A stretch of 64,000 nt of DNA from CAZIPE01 sp964541305 (GCA_964541305.1 CAZIPE010000005.1:1-64000), one strand, 5' to 3'; positions 33,247 through 42,772 are shown, counted from the stretch's first letter. Numbers and translations: made by a program. The notes: generated by a model not told the origin, from the sequence alone.

Positions 33247-33642
33247 TTAAATAGCTGTGTCATTTTTCTTTCCGAGATCGATCGCCTTAACAACCGCCCA
33301 CGCAACCAGGCCATACACTATGATTGCCACTAAGCTTTCTACATCGAATCGAGATACACCATAGGTTGTGTCGATGTTAAAAAGTCCTCTAAAAGGTGCA
33401 ACAAATGGACCCGTAACCACATACATTAAGTCCGCAAAAGTGTTTGACCGATTAGCTCCCAGAAGGGATATAATAATACGAATTCCCAGTATCCCAGCCA
33501 GTAACCCATATATTAGGTAAACCACCCTTTCTGTTTTTTCTACCCCCTCATCTCCGCTTGTGTGACTGATGGATTGTTTCTCTATATGCGTATTACCTTG
33601 TTGTACTCTTTGAGTACGAATTTCTTGCTCTTGATCTGCCAT
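33247..33642 (-). CDS. YggT-like membrane protein
   Basis: 131 aa. A ~38-residue polar N-terminus, then two membrane helices (about 39-60 and 105-123) around YVVTGPFVAPFRGLFN, the YggT-type motif. YggT proteins are linked to osmotic protection and division-site functions in other bacteria. Middle gene of the stress cluster. Confidence 0.75.
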   Translation of the reverse strand: MADQEQEIRTQRVQQGNTHIEKQSISHTSGDEGVEKTERVVYLIYGLLAGILGIRIIISLLGANRSNTFADLMYVVTGPFVAPFRGLFNIDTTYGVSRFDVESLVAIIVYGLVAWAVVKAIDLGKKNDTAI

Positions 33643-33674
33643 GTCTCACTCCTTTAAAAACTGATTGTACAGTG

Positions 33675-33854
33675 TTATTTTCGTTTTATATCTTCTATGG
33701 TTTCGCTGATTTTATCACCCGCTTTATTAAGCTTGCTTTTGAGTTTGCCTTTGGTCTCCTCAATCTTTCCTTTTGATTCAAGCTTCTTATTGTTAGTTAC
33801 TTTGCCAACTGTCTGCTTCACTTTGCCACCTAGTTTATCTGTTGTACTACTCAT
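33675..33854 (-). CDS. CsbD-like stress protein
   Basis: 59 aa from ATG 33854. Hydrophilic CsbD repeat: DKLGGKVKQTVGKVTNNKKL and KGKIEETKGKLK. CsbD proteins are general-stress (sigma-B type) proteins of unknown activity. First gene of the minus-strand cluster, diverging from the Crp/Fnr gene. Confidence 0.85.
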   Translation of the reverse strand: MSSTTDKLGGKVKQTVGKVTNNKKLESKGKIEETKGKLKSKLNKAGDKISETIEDIKRK

Positions 33855-33962
33855 GTTCTTACCCCTGACATTTAGTTTGTAATTAACAGTATGCGTTGCC
33901 TCGAATAGCAAAGATGTGCGCTGTGTCACATAATATCTAGCATCACCCCAACTATTTAAAGG

Positions 33963-33968
33963 TATAAT
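33963..33968 (+). promoter_or_regulatory. -10 box of the Crp/Fnr gene
   Basis: TATAAT, six bases before ATG 33975; leaderless arrangement. Confidence 0.6.
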
Positions 33969-33974
33969 ACGATT

Positions 33975-34809
33975 ATGGAAAAAGATACTCTTGCGGTTAT
34001 GCCGACTGAATCAGCCCCTGAGCACAGTATTGACGCTATTTTTGACGACGGTCGTATCGTGAAATATTCCAAAGGTGAATCTATTATCCATGGTTNNNNN
34101 NNNNNNNNNNNNNNNNNNNNNNNNNNNNNNNNNNNNNNNNNNNNNNNNNNNNNNNNNNNNNNNNNNNNNNNNNNNNNNNNNNNNNNNNNNNNNNNTTTGA
34201 CGACGGTCGTATCGTGAAATATTCCAAAGGTGAATCTATTATCCATGGTTTTGACGAGCCAAATGGAGTTTTTGTTATAAAAAAAGGCTTTGTTAAAGCG
34301 TTTACTATCACAAAAGATGGTTTAGATAGCCTACTGTTGATTCATGAAGCCGGTGAGTTCATACCACTTATTTGGGCTTTAGATGGAATTCACACGGAAG
34401 GGTTAAATTACGAAGCCATGTCAGACGTGACCTTGCTTAAAACCACTAAAGAAAAACTGCGATCTGCCATGATTGAAGATAATTGGTTGTCTCAAGAGAT
34501 TTTGAAACAATCAGTTCGCATTATTACTGCGTACGCTCAAAGAATTCAAGCCCTAGAGTATCGAACCGCACGTGAGCGAATTATCGCAGAGCTATTAAAT
34601 CTTGCTGAAATGTTTGGAAAAAAGATGGAAAAAAGGTTTTGATTACTGCTCCAGTAACTCATCAAGATATAGCGAACTCAATCAATATGACTCGAGAGAC
34701 AGCGAGTCGAGCACTGGGTTTGCTTTTTGAAGAAGAACTTTTAGGTCAAGATGACCATCTGTTCACTATCTTAGATATGGCTAAGTTGCAGGCAGAGCTT
34801 GGTTTATAA
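33975..34809 (+). CDS. Crp/Fnr family regulator, broken by an assembly gap and a frameshift
   Basis: The N-terminus (MEKDTLAVMPTESAPEHSID) runs into 100 N at 34096. The same ~57 bases occur before and after the gap, so the contigs really overlap and the gene is continuous. The cyclic-nucleotide-like sensor domain ends at KKMEKRF and a TGA (34640-34642). In the -1 frame the protein continues LITAPVTHQDIANSINMTRE TASRALGLLF, the helix-turn-helix, to TAA 34807-34809. The shift point is an A-AAA-AAG heptamer at 34618-34624. The coding sequence is either frameshifted by a lost A or uses programmed -1 frameshifting. Confidence 0.75.
34096..34195. other. Assembly gap (100 N) with duplicated contig ends
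   Basis: Bases before the gap (about 34041-34095) and after it (about 34196-34250) are the same sequence. The gap is a scaffolding artefact of nominal size. Its true length is probably negative (an overlap). Confidence 0.9.
34618..34624 (+). promoter_or_regulatory. Slippery heptamer A-AAA-AAG
   Basis: In frame with the sensor domain as GGA-AAA-AAG. A -1 slip enters the frame of the HTH domain. A TTACTG-CTC-CAGTAA hairpin starts about 20 bases downstream, farther than in classical frameshift sites. Confidence 0.5.
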
Positions 34810-34907
34810 CAAACGGCTCTGAGGCGCATTACAAAAAAGAGACCGTTTTATAACATTACAACCAGCCCCTGCTAGTCAAAAATTGGCTGAGCGGGATAGT
34901 CTGAAAC

Positions 34908-35303
34908 CTAATTGGCGCCAATCTCAAGCCATCTCTTAAGCACCTTGCGTAAAGATGGTAGTTTCTCCTTAATATCGGTCATGTTGTCAAAACTGATCGT
35001 CCCACGGATATCTGAGTTCCATTCAACAATGCCTTCGTCCTCTACAAGAACAGGCTTTCCACTCTTGTTTTCTTTTCTGGTCGATCCCATATGAATTACG
35101 AGCTTCACCTTGTTCTGTTTGTTGAACAGACTGAAAGTCATACGGTCTTCGCCATTAAATGTGTAGTTTGGTGCATTCCATTTAATGCCTTCGACTAATG
35201 CGGGCTCAGAGTTTAAAATAACCGACCTAAGAGCATTCACTTGATCTAGCTTGTCTTTTGGCTGGTCTGCAAAAAATTCTTCGAGGGTCTTATACTTAAT
35301 CAC
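34908..35303 (-). CDS. DUF1801 family protein
   Basis: 131 aa, soluble. KYKTLEEFFADQPKDKLDQV at the start, then EGIKWNAPNYTFNGEDRMTF and LVIHMGSTR, which match DUF1801 (YdhG-like, related to phage-type or iron-binding frataxin-like folds). Function unknown. A single gene converging on the Crp/Fnr gene. Confidence 0.75.
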   Translation of the reverse strand: MIKYKTLEEFFADQPKDKLDQVNALRSVILNSEPALVEGIKWNAPNYTFNGEDRMTFSLFNKQNKVKLVIHMGSTRKENKSGKPVLVEDEGIVEWNSDIRGTISFDNMTDIKEKLPSLRKVLKRWLEIGAN

Positions 35304-35363
35304 GCTCCAAGTATAACAAAATCTAGTAGCGTGAATGCGTACTAGACCTTAAATCAACTATCT

Positions 35364-35437
35364 TGGCTAGGGTGGAGGGATTCGAACCCCCGATCACGGG
35401 ACCAGAACCCGTTGCCTTACCGCTTGGCTACACCCTA
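35364..35437 (-). tRNA. tRNA-Gln(CTG)
   Basis: Minus strand. Acceptor TAGGGTG pairs with CACCCTA, anticodon stem ACGGG/CCCGT closes loop TTCTGGT giving CUG, and the T-arm is GGGGGTTCGAATCCCTC. Discriminator G and encoded CCA follow. It lies downstream of eno on the same strand. Confidence 0.93.
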
Positions 35438-35494
35438 ATAACAGGTAGATTATAGCGTAGTATCAGGTGTTTGTCAGGTTGCGTGCAGTATAAT

Positions 35495-36736
35495 TCAGAG
35501 TGTTTCTTGAATTCTCAGAAGTTCATTGTATTTGGCGAGGCGCTCTGAACGACTCAGTGAACCACTTTTAATAAACTTTGTTCCTAGACCAACTGAAAGG
35601 TGAGCAATGGTGGTGTCTTCGGTTTCGCCAGAACGATGGGACATGATTGTCGTCATGTTATTTTTATGCGCGAGGCTCACCGCGTCAATTGTCTCAGACA
35701 GGGTGCCAATTTGATTGGGTTTAATAAGTACGGCATTGCAGGATTTTTCATCGATTGCCTTTTGAATGTAGGTTGTATTGGTGACAAGCAGATCATCGCC
35801 TACTAACAGAATTTCACTGCCAATTTCGCTATTCATCAAACTCCAGTTGGGCCAATCGTTTTCATCAAGTCCATCTTCAATTGAGATAATCGGGTAGTGC
35901 TTGAGTAGTTGCTGGTAGTAGGCAATAAGTTCAGCGCTTTTTAGACTGCGACGCTCTGATTGCAAGGTGTACACGCCTTCATCGTAGAGTTCGCTCGAAG
36001 CCACATCAAGCGCGATTGAAATATCTTTTCCGGGAGCGTAGCCAGCTTTTTCAATTGCTTCCACAATAAGATCAAGTGCGTCAGTGTTTTTATGATGTGG
36101 TGGGAGGACGTAACCGCCTTCGTCTCCCACGGCGGTTGTATATTCGTTATGGGCTAGGATATTACCGAGAGCGTGAAATACTTCACTGCCTGCTTGCAGC
36201 TGTTTTTCATACGAGCTGATTCCAGTAGGTACAATCATGAATTCCTGTATATCTGCCGAGTTGAGTGCATGTTTACCACCATTAATAACGTTAAACATCG
36301 GCGTAGGAGTGTGAGATGAAGGGTTGCTGGAAAGACCCGCAACATATTCAAAAAGTTGCTGGCCTTGTAACTGGGCGGTTGCTTTTGCAAAAGCGAGCGA
36401 AACAGCCAAAATGGCATTAGCACCTAGTTTCGATTTATTTTCAGTGCCATCCAGCTCGCGCAAAAAGGCATCGAAGGCTTCCTGCGAATTAAACGATGTG
36501 CCGACGACTGCTGGTGCAACAACAGATGTGATATTCTCGAGCGCTTTTTGTACACTGAGTCCACCGTAAGCACTGCCATTGTCACGTAGTTCAATAGCTT
36601 CGCGCGAACCAGTAGAGGCACCAGAAGGAACGCTGGCTCTTCCGGTCTCACTAGTCTCGAGAGTGCAGTCGACTTCAACCGTAGGATTGCCCCGTGAATC
36701 AAGAATTGTGCGAGCTTTAAGTTGTGTGATTACCAT
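35495..36736 (-). CDS. eno: Enolase
   Basis: 413 aa from ATG 36736 (ITQLKARTILDSRGNPTVEV). Catalytic and metal residues are in VPSGASTGSREAIELRD, VGDEGGYVLPP, ISIEDGLDENDW, GDDLLVTN and the C-terminal IMSHRSGETEDTTIAHLSVG. It converts 2-phosphoglycerate to PEP. It faces D-lactate dehydrogenase and phosphoglycerate mutase across a 66-base divergent promoter, so lower glycolysis and lactate formation cluster here. Confidence 0.96.
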   Translation of the reverse strand: MVITQLKARTILDSRGNPTVEVDCTLETSETGRASVPSGASTGSREAIELRDNGSAYGGLSVQKALENITSVVAPAVVGTSFNSQEAFDAFLRELDGTENKSKLGANAILAVSLAFAKATAQLQGQQLFEYVAGLSSNPSSHTPTPMFNVINGGKHALNSADIQEFMIVPTGISSYEKQLQAGSEVFHALGNILAHNEYTTAVGDEGGYVLPPHHKNTDALDLIVEAIEKAGYAPGKDISIALDVASSELYDEGVYTLQSERRSLKSAELIAYYQQLLKHYPIISIEDGLDENDWPNWSLMNSEIGSEILLVGDDLLVTNTTYIQKAIDEKSCNAVLIKPNQIGTLSETIDAVSLAHKNNMTTIMSHRSGETEDTTIAHLSVGLGTKFIKSGSLSRSERLAKYNELLRIQETL

Positions 36737-36802
36737 ATATTCAATAATCGCATACATAATCGTTTTGGTGAAGAGCTACGAGATGTGACATAATAGTTTC
36801 AT

Positions 36803-37810
36803 ATGGCGCGTATTTGTATCTATGATGTAACAAAAGAGGAAGAAGACGACTTTACAACCATTCCTGATGTACATGATGTCGTACTGGTGGGCGAATCACT
36901 CGGCAGTGAAAACGTCGATACTCAAACAGAAATACTTAGCATATTTGTGAACAGTACGGTCGATGCTCAGCTGATAGAAGCTATGCCAAAATTGAAGCTT
37001 ATTGCTTGTAGGTCTACCGGATTTAATAACGTGGATATGGATGCGGCGAATGCTCACGGGATTACAGTTGTGAACGTACCGACCTACGGTGAACACACCG
37101 TGGCAGAATATGCCTTTGCACTACTACTTGCGCTTGCCAAAAAAATCATACCTGGTTCTTCACAAATGGCGATGGGTGAAAATGACCATTCTTTAATTCA
37201 CGGTATGGATGTCTACGCAAAAACACTTGGCGTGATTGGTGCTGGCAAAATTGGTAAGAACGTTATTAAAATTGCCAAGGCCTTTAATATGAACGTGATT
37301 GCCTACGACCCGTTTTTAAAACCCGATGTCGCTTTGGCTGAAGAAATTAAAACAGTTGAACTTGCTGAGCTGGCGCAGGAGTCGGATATCATAACCTTGC
37401 ACGTTCCGCTGACTGATGAAAATAAGCATATGATTAACGAAGAGCTGATTAGTACAATGAAAGATGGTGTGTATCTCATAAATACGGCGCGCGGTGAACT
37501 TATAGATAGTTCAGCACTCATCTCGGCACTCAAGAGTGGCAAAATTGCTGGCGCCGGGCTAGATGTGCTGGAAGATGAAAAACTGATGGAAATAGACGAG
37601 GAAGAGCTCCTACTAAAAAAAGGTGCGAAAACACGCGAAACCCTCGAGCATGTAGTGGCTAACACTATTCTAATGCGTATGCCAAATGTCATTCTCACCA
37701 GCCACAATGCGTACAACACTACCGAAGCTATTGTGAAAATCAACTCAATCACGGTTGAGAACATCAAACATTTTTTGGTTGGGTCAACTCCAAATAAGGT
37801 GAGCGCATGA
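36803..37810 (+). CDS. ldhA: D-isomer-specific 2-hydroxyacid dehydrogenase (D-lactate dehydrogenase type)
   Basis: 335 aa. NAD-binding GVIGAGKIGKNVIKIAKAF (about 145-163), the active-site Arg in NTARGELIDSSAL, and a C-terminal SHNAYNTTEAI (His). The substrate domain has ACRSTGFNNVDMDAA, typical of D-LDH. It would reduce pyruvate to D-lactate and recycle NAD+, fitting a fermentative life. Related dehydrogenases exist, so substrate is probable only. TGA overlaps the next ATG (ATGA). Confidence 0.85.
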   Translation: MARICIYDVTKEEEDDFTTIPDVHDVVLVGESLGSENVDTQTEILSIFVNSTVDAQLIEAMPKLKLIACRSTGFNNVDMDAANAHGITVVNVPTYGEHTVAEYAFALLLALAKKIIPGSSQMAMGENDHSLIHGMDVYAKTLGVIGAGKIGKNVIKIAKAFNMNVIAYDPFLKPDVALAEEIKTVELAELAQESDIITLHVPLTDENKHMINEELISTMKDGVYLINTARGELIDSSALISALKSGKIAGAGLDVLEDEKLMEIDEEELLLKKGAKTRETLEHVVANTILMRMPNVILTSHNAYNTTEAIVKINSITVENIKHFLVGSTPNKVSA

Positions 37811-38442
37811 GCGGGAAATTATTGGTGGTCAGGCACGGAGAGTCAGAATGGAATGCACGCGGGGTATGGACGGGTGTGACAGATATTCATCTTTCCGAAA
37901 AAGGCGTTAAAGAGGCGGAGATGCTCGGCGAGGCAATAAAAGATATAACCATCAATCACGCCTTTTGTTCACAGCAGGTACGTTCGCTCGAGACACTCAC
38001 TGCCATGCTGAGTGCTTCTAACCAATCTGGGGTACCATTTGCTCAGGACGATGCTATTAATGAACGAGACTACGGTATATACACGGGCAAGAATAAGTGG
38101 GAGGTTCAGCAAGAAATCGGTAAGTCAGCATTCGAGAAATTACGTCGAGGCTGGGATGACCATGTAGAAGGTGGTGAAACACTCAAAGATGTCTACGCGC
38201 GAGCTGTTCCATTTTATAAAACAAAGATTCTCCCTCTCTTGCAGGAGGGTGAGACGGTATTGATTGTGGCTCACGGTAACTCAATACGATCATTGATGAA
38301 ATACATTGAATCAATATCAGACAAAGACATTACTGCTGTTGAAATGCTGTTTGGTGAAATTGTCATATACCAGGTGGATGCCGAGGGCAAGAAGCTGACC
38401 AAAGATGTGCGGAAGATTGACACCACACCACCACCCGCTTAA
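37807..38442 (+). CDS. gpmA: 2,3-bisphosphoglycerate-dependent phosphoglycerate mutase
   Basis: 211 aa. Phospho-His motif RHGESEWNARGVWTG (residues 9-23), acid Glu in NERDYGIYTGKNKWEV and the second His in IVAHGNSIRSLMKYIE. These are specific features of dPGM and not of generic phosphatases. It interconverts 3- and 2-phosphoglycerate. Co-translated with the dehydrogenase, and functionally paired with the divergent enolase. Confidence 0.92.
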   Translation: MSGKLLVVRHGESEWNARGVWTGVTDIHLSEKGVKEAEMLGEAIKDITINHAFCSQQVRSLETLTAMLSASNQSGVPFAQDDAINERDYGIYTGKNKWEVQQEIGKSAFEKLRRGWDDHVEGGETLKDVYARAVPFYKTKILPLLQEGETVLIVAHGNSIRSLMKYIESISDKDITAVEMLFGEIVIYQVDAEGKKLTKDVRKIDTTPPPA

Positions 38443-38518
38443 GTCGTTAGCTTATTTGCCTTATTTATGATAGAATAAGGCTAACGTATTTAGGTGCGCC
38501 GAAGGAGGCGCTTTTTCA

Positions 38519-40342
38519 ATGCAAGATCCCACGAAAATTCGAAACATTGCTATTATTGCTCACGTTGATCACGGTAAAACTACCTTGGTTGATGGGCTAT
38601 TAAAGCAAAGTAAGACGTTCCGAGACAACCAGGCTGAAATGAGCCAAGATCTCATTATGGATTCGGGTGATCAAGAGCGCGAACGCGGCATCACCATCAC
38701 CGCTAAAATTACCGCCGTGCAACACGAAGATTACCGTGTAAATATTATTGATACCCCAGGCCACGCAGATTTTTCAGGCGAAGTCGAGCGCACACTCAAT
38801 ATGGCCGATGGCTGTCTGCTGATTGTTGATGCTCAGGAAGGGCCAATGCCACAAACCAAGTTTGTACTCACCAAGGCGTTAGCAAATGAGCTCAAGCCAA
38901 TTGTGGTTATTAACAAAATAGACAAGCCCGGCTCACGACTCAAAGAAGTTGAAGACGAACTGGCGGATTTATTCTTAGAGCTTGCGGTACATGAAGATCA
39001 GCTCCATTACCCAATTTATTACGCCATCGGTCGCGAAGGAAAAGCATGGAAAGAAGTACCTGAAAGCCCTGAAGCTGAGGGCAATCTTGAGGCTTTATTT
39101 GAAGCTATCATTTCTGATGTTCCCGCTCCGCGCGTCGAGCGAGATGCTCCGTTTCAAATGTTGGTTACCGCTCTCGGCTACGATAGCTTTAAAGGAAAAT
39201 ACGCCATTGGTCGCATAAGCCGAGGAGCTGTTAAGCCGGGCGATCAGGTAGTAGTCTGTAAGAAGGACTCTACACTCGCCAAGGCAAAAGTTGAAATGGT
39301 GTACATGAGCCAGGGGGTGAGTAAGTTTGAGGTATCTGGTGGCGTGGCTGGAGACATCGTGCAATTAACCGGCCTTAAGGATGTGCAGATTGGTGAGACG
39401 GTAGCTGACGTTGAAAAACCAGAAGCCCTGCCAGTTTTAGAAGTTGAAGCACCAACTCTGCAAGTGTATTTGGGCCCAAACACTAGTCCATTTAAAGGCA
39501 CGGAAGGCGAATTTAATACCTCGCGACAAATTGGTGATCGTCTGCAACGTGAACTCGAAACGAACATTGGTCTTAAAGTTGAAGACGATGGAATTGGCTT
39601 CTTGGTATCTGGACGTGGTGAATTACACCTTTCTGTTTTGATTGAAACTATGCGACGAGAAGGCTACGAGTTCGAAGTTGGCCGTCCACAGGTTGTGACT
39701 AAAATTGAAGACGGCAAAACAATGGAGCCTCTCGAAGAACTTATTATCGAAGTACCCGCCGAGCATGCAGGTGCGGTCCAGATGGAACTTGGCACTAGAC
39801 GCGCTAACTTGAAAGAGCAGTTTGTGACTTCTCAAGGCGCAACAAAACTTATTTATGAACTACCAACACGAGCGCTGCTCGGACTTCGTAACGTTCTGAT
39901 TACTAACACTCGTGGTACCGTTATTATGAATAGTTTAACAATAGGCTATCAGCTGGAAAGTCCCGCACTTCAGCAACTGCGCAATGGTGTATTGATTGCC
40001 TTTGAACAGGGTGTAGCTACGCCGTATTCACTCGAGAACGCCCAAGAACGAGGCACCTGCTACGTTGGGCCGGGCGAGAAAGTCTACGCTGGTCAGGTAA
40101 TTGGTCTTAACAACCGTGGAGATGACTTAGAGGTAAATATTGTCAAAGAAAAACACCTGACAAATATCCGAAGTTCCAGCTCTGACGGCATCGTTCACTT
40201 AACACCACATGTGATATTGAGCCTCGAAGAATGTCTCGACTTCATTGAAAACGACGAGCTCCTGGAAGTAACCCCAAAAAGTCTTCGGTTGCGTAAACGC
40301 GAACTCGACCCCAACAAGCGCAAACGTAAGAACAAAACGTAA
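38519..40342 (+). CDS. typA: Translational GTPase TypA/BipA
   Basis: 607 aa, typical length. GTPase motifs: G1 AHVDHGKTTLVDGL, G2 ERGITITAK, G3 DTPGHADFSGEVE, G4 NKIDKPGSR. Domain II and EF-G-like domains III and V follow, then the BipA-specific C-terminal domain (GPGEKVYAGQVIG, KEKHLTNIRSSSSDG). It acts on ribosomes in stress and in 50S assembly. GAAGGAGG precedes the ATG. Confidence 0.96.
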   Translation: MQDPTKIRNIAIIAHVDHGKTTLVDGLLKQSKTFRDNQAEMSQDLIMDSGDQERERGITITAKITAVQHEDYRVNIIDTPGHADFSGEVERTLNMADGCLLIVDAQEGPMPQTKFVLTKALANELKPIVVINKIDKPGSRLKEVEDELADLFLELAVHEDQLHYPIYYAIGREGKAWKEVPESPEAEGNLEALFEAIISDVPAPRVERDAPFQMLVTALGYDSFKGKYAIGRISRGAVKPGDQVVVCKKDSTLAKAKVEMVYMSQGVSKFEVSGGVAGDIVQLTGLKDVQIGETVADVEKPEALPVLEVEAPTLQVYLGPNTSPFKGTEGEFNTSRQIGDRLQRELETNIGLKVEDDGIGFLVSGRGELHLSVLIETMRREGYEFEVGRPQVVTKIEDGKTMEPLEELIIEVPAEHAGAVQMELGTRRANLKEQFVTSQGATKLIYELPTRALLGLRNVLITNTRGTVIMNSLTIGYQLESPALQQLRNGVLIAFEQGVATPYSLENAQERGTCYVGPGEKVYAGQVIGLNNRGDDLEVNIVKEKHLTNIRSSSSDGIVHLTPHVILSLEECLDFIENDELLEVTPKSLRLRKRELDPNKRKRKNKT

Positions 40343-40550
40343 AATACAACCTCGCTTATATCTAGACAGTAACCGCTTATGTCTGCTATTATTAATTGCT
40401 GCCCTTGGCGAGGCGAGTAACTAATCTAATACGATAGTGTTTTGATTAGCAATCTTTCTGCATATCGCAGAAAACAAAAATGTAACATATAACTACTTAA
40501 AATATGCACGTACTATGACGTTGCATTTTTAGTGTGCGAAAAAGGAAGTG
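40343..40550. other. 200-bp intergenic region with one hairpin
   Basis: No gene seen. A TTTCTGC/GCAGAAA hairpin at 40455-40473 sits in an A/T-rich background. A leader or small RNA is possible but unsupported. Confidence 0.3.
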
Positions 40551-40991
40551 ATGCGACAATTGATAGAACTGCATGAAGAAATTAACGAAGTGAATTATTT
40601 TTTAAGAGAATGGCAACATCTCAGAACTCATCCTGCAGATAGCAGTAGTATACTCGCACAACCCGAACTTCGATTTATTTCACGCACAATCGAACATTTG
40701 ATTAATGAAGCCCAAGCAATCGATAGACCACTCCTACTAAAGGTTGAGAAATACGAAGGACGCATCGCGACAACATTAAAACACAAAGCCCTAGTCTCTA
40801 CGGTGAGTACCGCGCCATCTTCACGCCATTCAGTCATTGAATTAACGGAGTATCTTAAGACGACAAATAAAAAAGGAGACCGAATTTCGTATGTTGGCAA
40901 TAAGCACGGTCTTCTTTCGCTTAGTAAGCTTGCAGACATGGTAGCAAATGGGAGCACGCTCCAACTAACAGGAGATCACCGACCCGAGTAA
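40551..40991 (+). CDS. Hypothetical protein, 146 aa
   Basis: Unrecognised soluble protein. N-terminal half helical (IELHEEINEVNYFLREWQHL), C-terminal part with a possible small beta domain (KGDRISYVGNKHGLLSLSKL). AAAAAGGAAG precedes ATG 40551; GTG 40548 is an alternative start. Confidence 0.5.
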   Translation: MRQLIELHEEINEVNYFLREWQHLRTHPADSSSILAQPELRFISRTIEHLINEAQAIDRPLLLKVEKYEGRIATTLKHKALVSTVSTAPSSRHSVIELTEYLKTTNKKGDRISYVGNKHGLLSLSKLADMVANGSTLQLTGDHRPE

Positions 40992-41073
40992 ACCAATTGC
41001 ATTACTGTTCAGTAGAGATGGCGTCTCGCAAGGGGTTGGCAGTAACGGTAGGGTTCGCGTATAGTATGAAGTG

Positions 41074-41988
41074 ATGGACGGAGTAAAAAAACAATCAGTC
41101 ATACGACTCAAGAAGCTCTCTAAGTTTTACGGTAAGTATCGCGGGGTAGAAGATATTACCCTTCAGGTTGAAGCAGGCTCAATTTTTGGTTTTTTAGGGC
41201 CTAATGGAGCTGGCAAAACAACCACCATTAGTATGATGGTCGGGCTACTAGGCCCCACCTCGGGCAGTTTTAGCTTATTTGGTCGCGACAACAGAGTCTA
41301 TTCTAGTGAAAATCGTGCCAGAATCGGTTATTTATCAGGAGATATGGCGCTCGACGGGAGTCTTACTGGCTGGCAAGAACTTGAATATTTCGGAAACCTC
41401 AGAGGTGAGTTTAACAAGAAGTACATTGAGGAACTGGCCAATCGTTTGCAGTGTAACCTTGATCGAAAAATAAAAACTCTGTCTCGTGGAAATAAACAAA
41501 AAGTAGGATTAATTGCCGCACTGATGCACAAGCCAGATTTGTTAATTCTCGACGAGCCAACTAGTGGGCTTGATCCGCTGATTCAAGCTGAATTTAACGA
41601 GATAATTACAGAGCACAAAAAAGCCGGACGAAGTGCCTTTATCTCTTCGCACGTACTAAGTGAAGTGCAGCAAATTTGTGATGAAGTAGGGTTTATTAAA
41701 GAGGGTCGACTACTTACCACGAAGCCCCTCAAAGAAATTCTTCGGGCAGCGCCCAAGCAGGTTCGCATTGTAGTAAAAGGCAAGATATTTTCCGACTTTA
41801 CCAAGCTGGTCGGAGCTAAGAATATTCAACGCATAGGCAATGTTATCACCTTTAGCTTTAGTGGTAACACTGGCCAACTATTGAAATTTCTTTCTACCCA
41901 AGCTTCGGAAGATGTGACTATTACCGATTCAGACCTAGAGACCGTTTTCATGAATTTATACGAGAGTAATGGAGAAGGAAATGTTTAG
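41074..41988 (+). CDS. ABC-2 type transporter ATP-binding protein
   Basis: 304 aa from ATG 41074. Walker A GPNGAGKTTTIS (about 45), signature LSRGNKQKVGL, Walker B LLILDEPTSGLDP and the H-loop SSHVLSE. The C-terminal ~80 residues form the DrrA/CcmA-type extension. It energises the permease that overlaps its 3' end. The substrate may be a drug, lipid or peptide. Confidence 0.92.
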   Translation: MDGVKKQSVIRLKKLSKFYGKYRGVEDITLQVEAGSIFGFLGPNGAGKTTTISMMVGLLGPTSGSFSLFGRDNRVYSSENRARIGYLSGDMALDGSLTGWQELEYFGNLRGEFNKKYIEELANRLQCNLDRKIKTLSRGNKQKVGLIAALMHKPDLLILDEPTSGLDPLIQAEFNEIITEHKKAGRSAFISSHVLSEVQQICDEVGFIKEGRLLTTKPLKEILRAAPKQVRIVVKGKIFSDFTKLVGAKNIQRIGNVITFSFSGNTGQLLKFLSTQASEDVTITDSDLETVFMNLYESNGEGNV

Positions 41989-42772
41989 ATCCATCTGGCT
42001 CAAGACCGTGTACGAAAAACGATGGGGCTTACTGGCCTGGTCACTGGGGATTTTTGCAATGACATTCTTCGTTATGTTGCTATTTCCAACCCTGAGAGAC
42101 ACTTTTGGCCAGGCATTGAACGATGTGCCGGAATCAATTAAAGGAATCTTGGGCGATGCCCAAACCTACCAACGCATCAACGGCTTCATAGATATCCAGG
42201 TGCTATTTCAGATGGTCTTTATGACAGTGATATATGGCGTGATTTTATTCACTGGCGTACTGGCAGGCGACGAAAACGATGGAACACTGCAAACGCTTTT
42301 GGCTCACCCAGTCAGTAGGCGAAAAGTGTATTTTGAAAAGCTATCGGGGGCAACAGTGCTCCTTGGGTTAGTGAGTCTCGCCGTTTTTGTCGGCGTGTGG
42401 TTTGGATCTTTGGCCGTGGGTGAAAGCGTCAATCTTTTCAGATTGCTTCTGGCTATACTAATGATGTTTTTGGTGTCATTCGTCTTCAGTATCATCGGCT
42501 TCGCGCTTGGTGCAATAACCGGAAAACGTGGGTTATCTGGTGCTATCGCTGGTGCACTGGCATTCGTCAGCTATCTTATTACTAACTTGGCACCAACCGT
42601 CAAAAGTTTGAAAGGCGTGAATCGTTTTTCACCGTATGAATATTTCAATAAGCCAAGCATTTTAGATAACGGGATTCAATTTAGTGATCTCGCAGTACTA
42701 CTCCTCATTTCAGTGGTGTGTATTGTTGCCGGGTATGTCGTCTTTACCCGACGTGATATCGCTCAGAAATAA
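41981..42772 (+). CDS. ABC-2 type transporter permease
   Basis: 263 aa from ATG 41981 (GGAG six bases upstream); ATG 41969 is an alternative. About six membrane helices with the EndoVIII/ABC-2 plan: FAMTFFVMLLFPTLRDTFG, a long cytoplasmic loop, LAGDENDGTLQTLLAHPVSR between helices 2 and 3. Start overlaps the ATPase stop, so the two are co-translated. Confidence 0.88.
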   Translation: MFRSIWLKTVYEKRWGLLAWSLGIFAMTFFVMLLFPTLRDTFGQALNDVPESIKGILGDAQTYQRINGFIDIQVLFQMVFMTVIYGVILFTGVLAGDENDGTLQTLLAHPVSRRKVYFEKLSGATVLLGLVSLAVFVGVWFGSLAVGESVNLFRLLLAILMMFLVSFVFSIIGFALGAITGKRGLSGAIAGALAFVSYLITNLAPTVKSLKGVNRFSPYEYFNKPSILDNGIQFSDLAVLLLISVVCIVAGYVVFTRRDIAQK

